NCBI GenBank assembly: GCA_030522415.1
Contig: CM060125.1
Span: 28,165,167-28,229,166 of the forward strand
Length of the DNA stretch: 64,000 bases
Direction: 5' to 3'
Origin: Channallabes apus
Taxonomy: Eukaryota; Chordata; Actinopteri; Siluriformes; Clariidae
Shown here: positions 1-11,429 of the stretch, one piece after another
How positions within the stretch are numbered: position 1 is the stretch's first letter
How the letters are laid out: every line of letters begins with the position of its first letter
The notes under the pieces: generated by a model
Databases searched by the model: none
What the model saw: only the letters and a program-made list of their open reading frames with translations
Told to the model about the DNA's origin: nothing
Position numbers and translations under genes: made by a program

Positions 1-175
1 TAAAACTGTCTACTGTGTGGAACTCTCTTCATAACGGTTCATAGTATCCAAAGGTATATTTAATGTTGATGTCATTACAACTGAAAGATTTGTACTGGAG
101 CTATTGTCAAGATGTGGGGAGAAAATCTGAGATGGCGGCTAAATACAGTACCACCATGCGCCCTAAATTACTTAT

Positions 176-766
176 GCCTCTTTTCCACTGCATAGTACGG
201 CACAGCACGGTTCAGTACAGCTCACTTCGGTTCGGCTCTGTTCGGCTCGGTTTGCGCTTCCACTGCAGTTTAGTACCGCTTTAGAGTGGGCGGGATTATT
301 GACGTGTCGTTATAGTTGCGGCGCCTCTACTGCCGTGACATCATTGTAAACGCGCCACAAACACACAACAATGGAGCATATCGACGGCATGGTGTTCTTC
401 ATTCTCGGCATGTGGATGTTTTTAACAGCGAGACGAAGGAGTTTGTTTCAAAAGAGGCTGATGGCAGCCAAAGAATTTTTGGTTAATACAAAAAGGTGCG
501 TCCGATCCTTCTCTGGCTGTTTCTAAATATAGCGGTTCTGTTGTGTCTCGTGTCGCAAGTTCGGTGACGCAGTAATGACGATTTTCTCCGGCCAATCAGT
601 GACCAGCGGAGTTTACACGTCACGTTTTAGTAACGGTTCGGCGCGCTTGGAACCTCGGCTGAGGTGGTACTAAAAAAAGGACCAGGTACTGTTTCCAGTG
701 GAAAACTCCCCAAAAGTGAGCTGAACTGAACCGTGTCGTGCCGTACTATGCAGTGGAAAAGCGCCC
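176..766. mobile_element. Harbinger-like DNA element with ~50-bp inverted ends
   Basis: The left end (about 184-228) and the right end (about 712-762) are inverted copies of each other over roughly 45-50 bp, built around TTCCACTGCATAGTACGGCA. The interior is CpG-rich and unlike the AT-rich surroundings. Ends of this style (CTTTTCCACTGCA...) are known from PIF/Harbinger-type elements in fish, so that family is inferred. The element sits inside the minisatellite that continues at 770: GCGCCCTAAAT occurs at both edges (159 and 761). It is about 590 bp, far too short for an autonomous copy. Confidence 0.7.
371..526 (+). pseudogene. short coding-like frame inside the Harbinger-like element
   Basis: A 51-codon frame starts at the ATG at 371. 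It encodes a hydrophobic stretch (VFFILGMWMFL) followed by a basic stretch (TARRRSLFQKRL). A good splice donor, AAAAG|GTGCGT, lies at 496. This could be the first exon of a Harbinger-encoded protein whose other exons were deleted. I do not recognise a domain, and no downstream exon is visible before the right inverted end. It could equally be chance coding in a CpG-rich block. Confidence 0.3.
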
Positions 767-769
767 TAA

Positions 770-1086
770 ATAATGTGCTCTACTAGACTTTAAATCCAGA
801 GCTAAATCCCACCTTGTGCACTAAACTACTAAATAATACACTGTAATATATACCAAATCCATTGGTAAATCCCACCCTTTATGAAACTACTAAAGAGTAC
901 GCTTTATAATAGATATTAAATCCATGGCTAAATCCCACCCTGCACTAAACTACTCAATAGTATCACTAGTAGGTTCTAAATCCATAACTAAATCCTACCC
1001 TGTACTAAACTACGAAGTAATACACTCTAATAGATGCAAAATTCATGGATAAATCTGACCTTGCACACTAAACTACTAAAAACAGC
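770..1086. repeat. ~62-bp minisatellite, five degenerate units
   Basis: The motif AAATCC.TGGCTAAATCCCACC followed by CACTAAACTACT recurs with the AAATCC anchor at 792, 855, 918, 978 and 1039, giving periods of 63, 63, 60 and 61 bp. Units differ by substitutions and small indels, so the array is old. The sequence left of the Harbinger-like element (about 138-170) resembles part of another unit, which suggests the transposon landed inside the array. Confidence 0.85.
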
Positions 1087-2937
1087 ATATGGTGATATTC
1101 ACCGGGATTCCATACAGTACAAACGCCCCGCTTTGTCTTCTCTAAATATTTTTATAGTATTTATGTACAGTACAAAAATATGATTATAGTGTTGGAAATT
1201 GCTAATACTGGTAATATGTTTGGGTGGCTGCACCAGATTATCTGCATTTAAATCTTAGCAAATCATGAGATGATGTAGGTACGTTCTAACAGTTGGTAGG
1301 TAAGTCATGACAGTTCTTGCCAGTTCAGTAGAGTTTGACATGGTTTTTACTGGAGTCCTAGGTCCTTAGCATTTCATAGCTAATTCATAACCCATAGTTA
1401 ATTTAAGGCCGGTGATGTCACAGAGCAGAGGGAACAAGAGCAGTGAAGAATTTAAATTCAGGACTATTCGGTGCACTCTAGCAAGAAAGTTGTGTTGTAG
1501 CAAGAAGCAACCTTAGCAAGCGTGCTACCGTACCGTAGGATTGTGCAATATCTATCAATAGAACGATGGATCAGCGGAACCAAGTCAGTAGAATGATTGC
1601 TCTTTCTGCCAAAGCACATTACTGTAATTTGAAACTTCTGCCATTTGAATGAATCAGGTTGTTATGAAGATGAACAGTTTTTGCAAGACTAGTGTACTCC
1701 ATGTGGAGTGTCACTTATCTACCTGACACTGTGTTAAACAATTAATTTGTCAAGGGACTGCATCTTTGTATGTATGACTGCAGTGCATTTTTATACATAA
1801 AATATCATATTTGGTATTATTTTATGTGAGCAAACGCATCTTAATGTTTGACTGATTCTGTCACATAATCATGTTCAAATAAACCTTTTAGTCCTCCTTA
1901 AAACATTTACGTTCTGTTCCGACAGTTGCTGCGAACACGGCAGATGCTGTTATTGCAGTTGCTATCTAGGCTATAAAAAGGATTTGTGATTCACAGTATG
2001 GCAAAACTAGTGTTACGTGGCTAAGACTAAATTATCTGTGAACAGACGAGTCGTGACAGTGTGACTTGGCTTTTATGAAGCGTCATGTGCTTGATTGATG
2101 TAATGTTCCTAATCAAATTATCAAATGGCATGGTCTTGACCTCATGGGGTTTACAGGATGTGGCTGTTTCCTTTGTGTCTATGCATATTGATTGAAAGTC
2201 AATGTTTAGTATAGAGCTATTAATTAGGGGTGTGAGTTGTGCCCCCCCTCCTCCTCCTGTCTTTATAATGTGTGCACGTGCATGCGTGCATGTCTTCTAA
2301 TGAGCAGGTGACACTGCCTTGAAGCCAGACTAGTGGTGGAAAGAAAAAAAAAAAAAAGGGTTGCTCATTATTTACTTCGACTTGGAGTCCAGTGTGCAGA
2401 TCAGGGTTCAAATTAGTATGTTTTCCTTCATGAAATAGAATGTTCCGTCACTCCCACGTCCTTGAAATGAAAGAGCACCAGGGGAAAGAGAGAGAGAGAG
2501 GCAGGGAGAGAATAAGGTGCGAGACTGTGAGATGTGAGATTTGGTCTGGAAAACAGCAGGATTTTGCGAACAGACAGAGATTGCAGAAGACGGCACAGAG
2601 GTAATTGAGCACATTCATAATTTAGAAGCTTTAGAGGCCGAGGTGAAATTTTTAACTTGTTCCTTTCAGCAATGTGCCAAAAAAAAAAAAAAGAGCTGTA
2701 GAAGTTTTCTGAAAAAGTTGTTTATAATACAGTGTGTGTGCGACGCCACTGCAGTAATTACCTACACATTTCTACTGCTTAAAAACTAGCTAACTTTTTA
2801 ATTATCATTTTCTTGTAAGTAGATTTACCCTTTCCTTTGTTTATCTAGAGATTTTTTTTTCTGAAATGTAGATTTTTTTTTTCTCTCTTTCTTGTGACAC
2901 AAGTATCAGTTTTGATCATTTTCAGTTTTATATATTT
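1087..2937. other. unannotated intergenic DNA
   Basis: AT-rich sequence with short A and T runs and small GA-rich patches (about 2488-2510). I see no coding region, RNA gene or transposon end here that I can support. Confidence 0.5.
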
Positions 2938-2945
2938 GGTGACAC

Positions 2946-3747
2946 CAGGGGCGTAGATTTAGGGTGGACGGAGGGGATGTGTCCCCACCAATATTTTCCG
3001 ACCATTGAAATGTCCCCACCAATAATTTAATCCACCAAAAAAATAAAAATAAAAAATCGTGCTGTCAACATTAATCTTGACATGCAGAAAGGGATAAATC
3101 ACGTTCTCTCCTTAAGTCCTCCCGCCCCCAAAACACACATGAACATTTTGATTGGCTGTTCCTTTCCCTGCTATCATGTGATCAGGCTAGGCTGCGTTCA
3201 GATACAAGCAGCGCCAAATGCAGTGGATTTTTTTTTTCCAGTGCGAGAAGGTGTGTTGTGTGACACACATAAGGGGCTTTTTTCCAAATAAAAGTGAAAG
3301 TCACTTCAAGTTCGCTAGTGAATCCATCAAAGTCCATCAAAGTAACGACAACAGTTAACGTTAATGCTAGTGTTTTTATTTATTTATTTATTTTTATCGC
3401 TTTGACGCACATTCATTACAGCAGGGCAGGTTATAGTCTGTGAATACGGACTTAAAACTAACAGCAGATTAAACAGCTAAATGTAAAAGTATAAATATGA
3501 CCCCTGTCAGTCTCCTAATCTAATAACGATAATTTGTCAGAAATCAGTCCTTTGAAATAAATTGATATGCTTCATACTATTATTACATTACACTATTCCT
3601 TAATTTAACTTAATGAATTGCATTTCGAGTGGATTAATATCAATCGAAGCATTTCAAAAAAACATGCATTCCGTGGACCGAGTTCGGGGGGGGGGGGGGG
3701 GGGGTGCATAGGTCCCCACCAATGTCTAGAGCAAATCTACGCCCTTG
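2946..3747. mobile_element. non-autonomous hAT-like element with 8-bp target duplication
   Basis: The element begins CAGGGGCGTAGATTT and ends AAATCTACGCCCTTG, which are inverted repeats. It is flanked on both sides by the perfect 8-bp duplication GGTGACAC (2938-2945 and 3748-3755). An 8-bp duplication with CAGGGG-type ends is the hallmark of hAT transposons. The subterminal motif GTCCCCACCAAT occurs near both ends. At 802 bp it has no transposase-length frame. A long G run (about 3688-3705) lies near the right end. Confidence 0.88.
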
Positions 3748-4155
3748 GGTGACACTGATGATAAATATAGCTAAACAGTATTATATATACACTTATCCAA
3801 TACTGTATATAACATACATGTTGTATTTAAGCTACTGTATATCTCACTTGAGGCGGTGCTGTTGTATGAAATATCAGCACAGCTGTTATACAGCCGTAGA
3901 CACAAGGTTGCAGCCATGTTGATAATCAGTACAGTAGCACGACCTCAATTGTAATATTGCTTTTACAACATAATATTGTAGTTACCAACACCTTCTATTA
4001 TCAACAGGTTATGATTTGTTTGTTCATTTAACCATTATAGTATGTTGCTCTGCAAAGAAGTAACCTGGCAACTAAGAGTTAGTTATCGACAGTTAATGTA
4101 CAGTAATTAACAGAAAAAAATTTTTTTCGATTCTCATCTGTATTCCTGTATAGCA

Positions 4156-4240
4156 GGTAGCTGAAATGTGAGGAGAATAAACCATGAAGGTGTAGACGGA
4201 CCTGAGAAATGCACAAGATTTACCTTGTGCGGTATTTCCA
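4156..4240 (+). repeat. dispersed repeat with hairpin, copy A
   Basis: The stretch GAGGAGAATAAACCATG.AGGTG...GAC...CCTGAGAAA is shared with copy B at 34050-34120. In this copy GCACAAG (4211-4217) pairs with CTTGTGC (4224-4230) across a six-base loop, and GAAAT (4205-4209) can pair with ATTTC (4234-4238) outside it. The family is not recognised. Confidence 0.6.
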
Positions 4241-5589
4241 CTTTAGTTCCAGTTTAGAGTATCGGCTAACTTCTGGAGGTCTGAGGTTGAAACCCAAATA
4301 GCATTAAATGTAAAGTTAATACACAGTACTGTAGGTTGTCAGATTATTGACCTACGTTCACCCATGCTGTGATTGACAGTTAAACATCAGTGCTGTTATG
4401 CTCTATATTGACACTCACAGAATCTCTTTAATATCTAATTCATATTAACAAACTCTTACAAAATCTATTATTTTCCATTTACCTTTTCAGAAAGTAGGAG
4501 GCTGCTAATCTAATTATTGGAAGAAAAAAAATAGGTTAAGATGAGAGGATAAAGGAATTTCAATCAGAAAAGGGCGGGGCTTTAGTAGGTGCTTGCTAGT
4601 ATCAGGGAGTTTAAATCAGATACACAGGTAGTTGTGTAGATTGTTGAATCTGGAATGGAAGCGTTTCTGCTGTTTTTAACACAAACAATGAATAAATAAA
4701 AACATGTTTTGTATCGTTTTTAAGCTCCAATGCAAAATGCTTGATTTTTGACATGTCTGTATGAGGTTTCAAAATCTGGGCTTGACTTGGGATTTCTGGC
4801 TTGCTCAGCCTCAAAAGGTCATAATGTTGTTTTCTCAACGCAGTGAGTGATTTAGATCTATTTTTCAGTCCTTGCTCAGGAAAAGCTATTTTTATTACCA
4901 GGGGAGTGTAGGAGTGCCACTTGGTAACATAATAGGCCCCTTTTCAAGCTGTCAATTAGAGTTAGAGAGCTGATCCTCCACGCTTCTCACACCATCAGAG
5001 ACCCTACAACCCAAAACGTTGTGCGATTTCCCAACCTGATAAACATCGCTATTCTGCTGTTAATTGGGTTGATGCTTTTTGCTTATTGTTGTGAATGTTG
5101 AGGTTGTGCTATAATGGCTCCTTGAGGTTTAGAGCTCTTGTATAACAAAAAAAGGGCTACAGCTCTGGCACTGTGTAAAAGACCCAGGTAGAAAATGATA
5201 GACCAGAAGACATCGCTTGAAGTGGCAGTGCATTGCAGGTGCTCCCATTACGTATAGGCTTAGATCAACTGTGTGCTAAATGAACTACAGTATCTACTGT
5301 AGCAGATAAAATGAATGTCTGCCAAATAAAGTACAATTCCTCAACTTGAATACTAATGCTTTATAAATTGTTTTTTTTTTGTATTAAATTAATCTATATA
5401 AAAGACAAGGTTTTGTCTGTACATTGGTCAGAAATTGCTTTTTCAATATATTTTAATTTATTTGAATGATCCAAAGCCAGTCTAAGATAACTGCATTTGT
5501 GAAGTTATGATTTACAAACCGGAAGGTTTTGACTGGACAGAATGTAATGACATCAAAATGTTGAGTTTAAGCGATGTTATGTACAGGTG
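4241..5589. other. unannotated intergenic DNA
   Basis: AT-rich sequence with no frame, RNA gene or repeat end that I could support. A short GC-richer patch around 4960-5060 carries no recognisable motif. Confidence 0.5.
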
Positions 5590-5608
5590 TTCACTGGGAT
5601 AGGGGATA

Positions 5609-5792
5609 GGGGTAGCTCAGTGGTTAAGGCATTGGATTACGGTTCGGAAGATCCCAGGTTCAAACCCCACAACCACCAAGTTGCCACTGTTGGGCCCTTG
5701 AGCAAGGCCCTTAACCCTCAACTGCTCAGATGTCTAATGAGATAAAAATGTAAGTCGCTCTGGATAAGAGCGTCTGCCAAATGGCTAAATAT
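5609..5792 (+). mobile_element. tRNA-derived SINE, near-full copy
   Basis: A tRNA-like head carries a box A (TAGCTCAGTGGTT, from 5613) and a box B-like GGTTCAAACC (5658-5667). It is followed by a conserved body (GTTGCCACTGTTGGGCCC...) and a tail with GTAAGTCGCTCTGGATAAGAG. The copy at 54259-54448 on the opposite strand is almost identical, so the family was active recently. TTCACTG at 5590 and 5796 may be the target duplication. SINEs are copied by a partner LINE and transcribed by RNA polymerase III from the internal boxes. Confidence 0.88.
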
Positions 5793-5802
5793 AAATTCAC
5801 TG

Positions 5803-6303
5803 AATTTATCGTAATAATCTATTTTCAAATAATATACTAGTGTGCTACTTGTTCGATCTAAACAAACACCTGCACCAATAGATATTAATTAGAAAAGCTA
5901 AACTAAATATTTTTAGTGGGATTAGTTCATATTTTCACAGCTGAAATAACAGCGCTGAAGTGGTATAAGTGAATTTTAACGCACTTTTTTTTTTATTTAT
6001 TTTTTTTTATCTGATCAAGTTGTTTGATTTTCATCTGTTATTCACTCTCTGATTACTGAGCGGGGAGTCTATTTGGCTGGTGATGTAAAAATACAACTTG
6101 GCATAAACAAGGCATGAGATTCTCAACCGTACAGAATGTGATTTTTTTGTATTAATACATTGGACGGAAAGAAAGACGGACAGATATGTACATGCTTTAA
6201 CCTGAAATAATAGCATCACTAATTACATTAAAGGTGATTAGCTTATTTTTAGCTTCAACCTTTTAACTAATTTTTACTTTTCCTGTCTACTATAGGTACT
6301 AAC
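5803..6303. other. unannotated intergenic DNA
   Basis: AT-rich DNA between the SINE and Tc1 copy 1, with a T-rich run near 5985-6008. No supported gene or repeat end. Confidence 0.5.
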
Positions 6304-7815
6304 ATGAATTGTCACACTTAAATGTTTCTGCTCATCAAAAACCGTTAACTATTAGTCAAAGATAACACAATTGAACACAAAATGCAGTTTTTAAATGAAG
6401 GTTTACGTTATTAAGGGAGGAAAAAAAACTCCAAATCTACATGGCCCTGTGTGAAAAAGTGATTGCCCCCCTTGTTAAAAAATAACTTAACTGTGGTTTA
6501 TCACACCTGAGTTCAATTTCTGTAGTCACCCCCAGTCCTGATTACTGCCACACCTGTTTCAATCCAGAAATCACTTAAATAGGAGCTACCTGACACAGAG
6601 AAGTAGACCAAAAGCACCTCAAAAGCTAGACATCATGCCAAGATCCAAAGAAATTCAGGAACAAATGAGAACAAAAGTAATTGAGATCTATCAGTCTGGT
6701 AAAGGTTATAAAGCCATTTCTAAAGCTTTGGGACTCCAGCGAACCAGTGAGAGCCATTATCCACAAATGGCAAAAACATGGAACAGTGGTGAACCTTGCC
6801 AGGAGTGGCCAGGCCGACCAAAATTACCCCAAGAGCGCAGAGACGACTCATCCGAGAGGCCACAAAAGACCCCAGGACAACATCTAAAGAACTGCAGGCC
6901 TCACTTGCCTCAATTAAGGTCAGTGTTCACGACTCCACCATAAGAAAGAAACTGGGCAAAAACGACCTGCATGGCAGATTTCCAAGGCGCAAACCACTTT
7001 TAAGCAAAAAGAACATTAAGGCTCGTCTCAATTTAGCTAAAAAACATCTCAATGATTGCCAAGACATTTGGGAAAATACCTTGTGGTTGAAAAAGTTGAA
7101 CTTTTTCGAAGGTGCGTGTCCCTTTACATCTGGCGTAAAAGTAACACAGCATTTCAGAAAAAGAACATCATACCAACAGTAAAATATGGTGGTGGTGGTA
7201 GTGTGATGGTCTGGGGTTGTTTTGCTGCTTCAGGACCTGGAAGGCTTGCTGTGATAGATGGAACCATGAATTCTACTGTCTACCAAAAAATCCTGAAGGA
7301 GAATGTCCGGCCATCTGTTCATCAACTCAAGCTGAAGCGATCTTGGGTGCTGCAGCAGGACAATGACCCAAAACACACCAGCAAATCCACCTCTGAATGG
7401 CTGAAGAAAAACAAAATGAAGACTTTGGAGTGGCCTAGTCAAAGTCCTGACCTGAATCCTATTGAGATGTTGTGGCATGACCTTAAAAAGGCGGTTCATG
7501 CTAGAAAACCCTCAAATAAAGCTGAATTACAACAATTCTGAAAAGATGAGCGGGCCAAAATTCCTCCAGAGCGCTGTAAAAGACTCGTTGCAAGTTATCT
7601 CAAATGCTTGATTGCAGTTATTGCTGCTAAGGGTGGCCCAACCAGTTATTAGGTTCAGGGTTAAATAATAAAACCCCTCATTTAAAAACTGCATTTTGTG
7701 TTTACTTGTGTTATCTTTGACTAATAGTTAAATGTGTTTTATGATCAGGAACATTTTGTGTGACACATGCAAAAGAATAAGAAATCAGGAGGGGGCAAAT
7801 AGTTTTTCACACCAT
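6304..7815 (+). mobile_element. Tc1-like transposon, copy 1 (damaged ends)
   Basis: This copy is highly similar to copy 2 (16929-18548) from about 6310 onward. It lacks the outer ~55 bp of the left inverted end. On the right it lost the inner repeat that carries the CACAGGGCCATGTAGG motif (present at 18350-18365 in copy 2), and its last bases run directly into a GT/TA microsatellite. The remaining right terminal sequence (CAAATAGTTTTTCACACCA) is still recognisable. With neither end intact it should not be mobile. Confidence 0.9.
6635..7652 (+). pseudogene. Tc1 transposase, broken by frameshifts and a stop
   Basis: The gene starts at ATG 6635 (MPRSKEIQEQ), giving the paired helix-turn-helix DNA-binding region. 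A 2-bp loss in the CGAACCACAGTG region (near 6744) shifts the frame. The middle part is read from about 6796 in another frame (PRAQRRLIREATKDPRTTSK). A scrambled segment near 7080-7110 has destroyed the first catalytic aspartate motif (WTDE in copy 2). The rest of the DDE core is readable, with QQDNDPKHTS and SPDLNPIEMLWHDLKK giving the second D and the E 34 residues apart. A TGC-to-TGA change at about 7539 cuts the C-terminus. Non-functional. Confidence 0.92.
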
Positions 7816-7849
7816 GGTGTGTGTGTATATATGTGTATGTATGTATGTG

Positions 7850-7933
<84 letters not shown>

Positions 7934-7953
7934 TGTGTGTGTGTATGTATGTG

Positions 7954-8009
<56 letters not shown>
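7815..8009. repeat. compound microsatellite (GT/TA/CA)
   Basis: GT/TATG-rich sequence is followed by about 80 bp of (TA)n from 7851, then TGTG/TATG, then about 50 bp of (CA)n ending near 8009. It is sandwiched between Tc1 copy 1 and the inverted-repeat element at 8010. Apparent long frames here are low-complexity YIYI or THTH translations and not genes. Confidence 0.95.
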
Positions 8010-8012
<3 letters not shown>

Positions 8013-8232
8013 GGTGACACAAAAAAATGGGAACTTTTTTTTTTTTTTTTTTTACACAGTCCAATAAAACTAGAAGTGATGAAATAAATACATTTTATTT
8101 ACGTTCCACTGATCCATGATTACTAAAATGGCGGAGTGTTTACTTGCTGAATCTCACTAATCCGCAGTGCTACCACCTGCTAATGGCTACCAATACGCAT
8201 TTCAAAAATTCCTGTTATTCTGTGTCACCCTG
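8010..8232. mobile_element. small inverted-repeat element (MITE)
   Basis: AGGGTGACACA at 8011 is the inverse of TGTGTCACCCT at 8221-8231. The inner bases (AAAAAAATGGGAAC versus its inverse around TTCCTGTTATTC) are also partly complementary, so the terminal repeats are about 25 bp and imperfect. It lies between two microsatellite tracts, with TATATA directly to the right, so a TA or similar target is likely. The superfamily is not clear to me. Confidence 0.6.
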
Positions 8233-8381
8233 TATATATACACACACTCCTGTCTTCCACAATAAACTTTGAGTCTCACTGAGCACTGACTTGTGTGTTA
8301 CATTGAGGGGTTCTCTGAGTAGAAAAAAAGGGGTCTACCATAATTCAAGAAATCCTTACAATCTGGGGGCTCATCCGGGAT
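8233..8381 (+). promoter_or_regulatory. 5' LTR end with polyadenylation signal and primer-binding site
   Basis: AATAAA lies at 8261-8266, as in the R region of an LTR. The sequence TACCATAATTCAAGAAATCC just before 8361 is nearly repeated at about 14310-14330, which is what the two LTR ends of one provirus look like. Immediately after comes TGGGGGCTCATCCGGGAT (8364-8381), one base away from the primer-binding site complementary to tRNA-Pro used by murine-leukaemia-type viruses. The upstream part of this LTR is missing and replaced by the inverted-repeat element. Confidence 0.78.
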
Positions 8382-8599
8382 ACCTCTAATCAAGCGAGAG
8401 AGCTGCTTTTTATTTTTCTTTATAAGTATAGTGTGGAAAGATTTTATTGGCCTACAGTTGTATTCAGGTGTGAAGTACTAGATACCCAGAGGCCTTGATA
8501 TTCTCGCGACAATAAAAGAGAAGGCGCCTGCATGACAAATTGGGGAGGTAAAAAAATATACAGGTAGAAGGCATGGATAGGAAACAAAGCAATAAGTCA

Positions 8600-9895
8600 A
8601 AATGATAATACTAGGAAAAATAATACCAATATTTACTCCCTTTTATTTTGTCATAACTAATGATAATTAAGCAGAAACATATGCAAAGTGTGACCCAAGA
8701 ACAATCCGTACACACAGAGAGCAAGAAATAAGGTACTTAAAAGCAGGCAGAAGGTAATGGAAAAGTGCAAAAAGTTCTTTACCAAAATAAGCTTAACAGA
8801 GATGCTTAGGAAAAGTTAAAAGAAATAACTTTCAGTTCCGTTTTTTTCTGGACACAGAGCACAGATGGTCAGACTTCCTGTTTTAAAGCAAAGGGATCAA
8901 TAGTTAATAATCAAATTAAAATTTTATTTGTCACATACACAGTACGATATCCTTACTCCACTTTATATGATACTACATAACCAAAATTTATCACTGAAGG
9001 TTATAACTTTTTGAATATGAATGAATATAACTATAATTTCTAATCCATAATGTATATGTATATTATCAAACATCAATGTTTAAAATCATATAGGTTAATA
9101 ATCAAATTATGATTTAGGAAGAATAGTATTATTTTATTAATCAAAAATGAATGATCCGTCTTTTAAATAAGGAAAATTATAATAATTATGCAATAATAGC
9201 AATATTTAAAATAATATACCCTAATGCAATAAAGCTTTGACACAATTAATAAAAAATTACCCCAACTGTACTTAATAATTAGGATCTAAGTACACCCTGA
9301 CGGAGTCCAATGATTATTCATTATAATCTTCAGATCATAAAAATAATAAATAAATAAAGTATAATAAAACTAACCAAAAAAACGGATCAATAAATTATTT
9401 CAATAACTTTAAAGAAAGTTATTGAATAGGAAAAAAAGAATAAGATTATTATGCATCTTAGAAAAAGCTTAAAACTTTCACAAGCAGTGGTCAATGTGGT
9501 TAGGAAAACAGGAACAAACCAAACTTTTGCCAAAAAAAGGGGAAAATGAAAAGATATTTTAGGCCGACCCAGACATGAATAAATATGAGATTTGAGGGGA
9601 AAATTACATAATGGGGAGGTGCCACATCAATCTGACCTGAACAAAATTAGCTTACATCTAATGAATATTAAGTAACTATTTGACTTAAGGAGGAGCAAAC
9701 AATAATGTAATTGCTAAGTAAGGGTATATAAATCATGTAGAAGTGGCGAGATCTTGCAGAATCTTTGTGGGGTGTCTGTTGTCTTCTGGCTGGCCAGTCC
9801 AATGCTGTCCATTTACTGTACTTTTGGTTGCAATAAACTTTCTTGCTCTTTCAATACTCAAGTAGTTGTTGGGATTGTATTTAGAAAATTGGTGC
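8600..9895 (+). promoter_or_regulatory. possible second LTR or promoter block
   Basis: An AT-rich stretch ends with a promoter-like arrangement: TATATAAA (about 9725-9732), then AATAAA about 105 bp later (9832-9837), then a GT-rich segment, then TTGGTGCCG (about 9891), which matches the first bases of a tRNA-Phe-type primer site. This spacing resembles U3-R-U5 of another LTR inserted in the leader of the provirus. I could not find a matching second copy or clear TG...CA borders, so this is tentative. Confidence 0.35.
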
Positions 9896-10170
9896 CGTTA
9901 AAAAAAAATTTGCCATGACAATAGAGCGAGCACGCTCCCTGGTTTTTAGCATTAGAACGATGTATGGGGGACGATTGTCTTGTGGCTTTTACGCCTGTTT
10001 AGCGCGCACTTGCTTCTGAAAAGTTCCTGAAACTGAAGCATTGTGTGGAAGCTGTATTCTGTTGCCTGCTCTTTGTCTTTTTCAGAGCTCTTTTGTTGTC
10101 TTTGTTGAAGTATCGTGTGTTTGTTGAAGATCTTGGTTCTTTCTGTCGTGGGTTAATTCACATTTATAAA

Positions 10171-10710
10171 ATGGGTAATAAGACCACAACTACTTAAACG
10201 AAATCTGTGCATGTCTCATACCCACAAATGCATGCTCACCTGGGAGCTGCTCCATTGCTGAGGAAGCAGGGGAAGCCTCGCTGGAAGGGTGTTCCTCTGG
10301 AAAGGGAAAGTTGGAACGAGCTCCTGACAGCCCTCTTTCATCCAGAGTATACCCATGATTATGATAATCCGGACAATGTAGGTCCGGATGCAAGGTCTCG
10401 CCCCATCCCTCGACAAGAAAACACTGTTTGTTTTCTCCATGGGACCATAGGGTCCAAAAATCCTTCTACCATCCGTAAGCAAGCAGAGGGACATTATTAA
10501 GATGCTCCCTTCTCCCAACAAATCTTTGCATTTTGTTGATATGCTGATAAAGGCATCTAGGCAATGTCAACTTGTGGGTGCAGATCATCGCTTTATTTTG
10601 CAATCGGTTTTTGGGAGATGGGTACAATGATGCTGATTTGATAAAGACGATAAAATACTTAGACCCTAAAACAGACAAATGGCCTGTAGTGGAAAAAATT
10701 TAAGACATAG
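10171..10710 (+). pseudogene. gag-like remnant
   Basis: An ATG at 10171 opens with MGN, the usual myristoylation-type start of retroviral Gag. It is in frame with an open stretch to 10500 except for a TAA at 10195. Further coding-like pieces follow in shifted frames (a stretch around 10503-10628 and another around 10625-10700, each ending at a stop). The position 3' of the primer site and leader supports gag. I see no zinc knuckle, and family identity cannot be proven from these pieces. Non-functional. Confidence 0.5.
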
Positions 10711-11259
10711 ATGGGGGGACAACGGAAAAAGAAGGAATCTGACTTTCTTTGAGGTAATTCTAATGAGGCTACGAAACTCATAAAAGATGAGCTAACTGTC
10801 TGTCTTCATGCGGTCACCAAGCTAGCCAAGATCTGTCACAGGTAACTAATTGTAGAAAAGTAAAAAGTGAGACTACATCCTCGTCTCGAGAGGTTTCGAT
10901 AGACCTGGACCCTGGGGGGTGGTATGCTGCTTCCTGAGGCAGTCCCTAACCCACTTTTCCTTACCACCTCCTTGAATAATTGATGACCAGAAATTGAGAA
11001 AATTTGTCAGATTGTTCTACAATGACCATTAGAAGATTAGGCAAGCGTGTGAGAACAATGGAAGGAGATTGTTCTCAGATACAGACAAAGCTGGAAATGT
11101 TCTGATGTATGAAACACTGCGTACGCGGAATCCCACGCATATTCTCTTTGTACATCCGAATTAACGTGAAATTGAGTGCACGTGCACGAGCGCAAAACCC
11201 CTCCCTGCCTCCTCCCCCGTATAAATATGGTAATGACTCCACTTTGGCAAAACCAAACG

Positions 11260-11393
11260 AAAAAGCAATGGCAAAAGCAAGCAAGAAGAGAAACTGCACA
11301 GAATGTGAATTGGAGGTGCTCCTATCGGAGGTAGACCGGAGAAAAACTGTTATTTGCAAGTTTGTCTGCCGGGAATTAATAACAAAATAAAAA
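11260..11393 (+). pseudogene. Harbinger MYB/SANT-like DNA-binding protein, fragment
   Basis: The frame reads KKRNCTECELEVLLSEVDRR, which matches the start of the MYB/SANT-like (NAIF1-type) domain that partners with Harbinger nucleases in binding the transposon ends. The conserved tryptophan expected near the start of the first helix is replaced by cysteine. The frame stops at 11388-11390, soon after KFVCRELITK, next to an A-rich slip-prone run, so only the first helix is present. A slightly longer open frame begins at 11109, but that part is terminal-repeat sequence. Confidence 0.68.
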
Positions 11394-11429
11394 AAAAAAG
11401 TAGCTGGAATAATATCTTTAAATACATCA

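Noticed and set aside
5609..5690. Possible functional tRNA gene
   Set aside because: The tRNA-like boxes belong to a SINE: the body and tail match the copy at 54259, and no cloverleaf-complete tRNA is present.
7732..8087. Long open frames over the microsatellite, on both strands
   Set aside because: They translate as YIYIYI, THTHTH or VCVCVC and come only from TA, CA and GT repeats.
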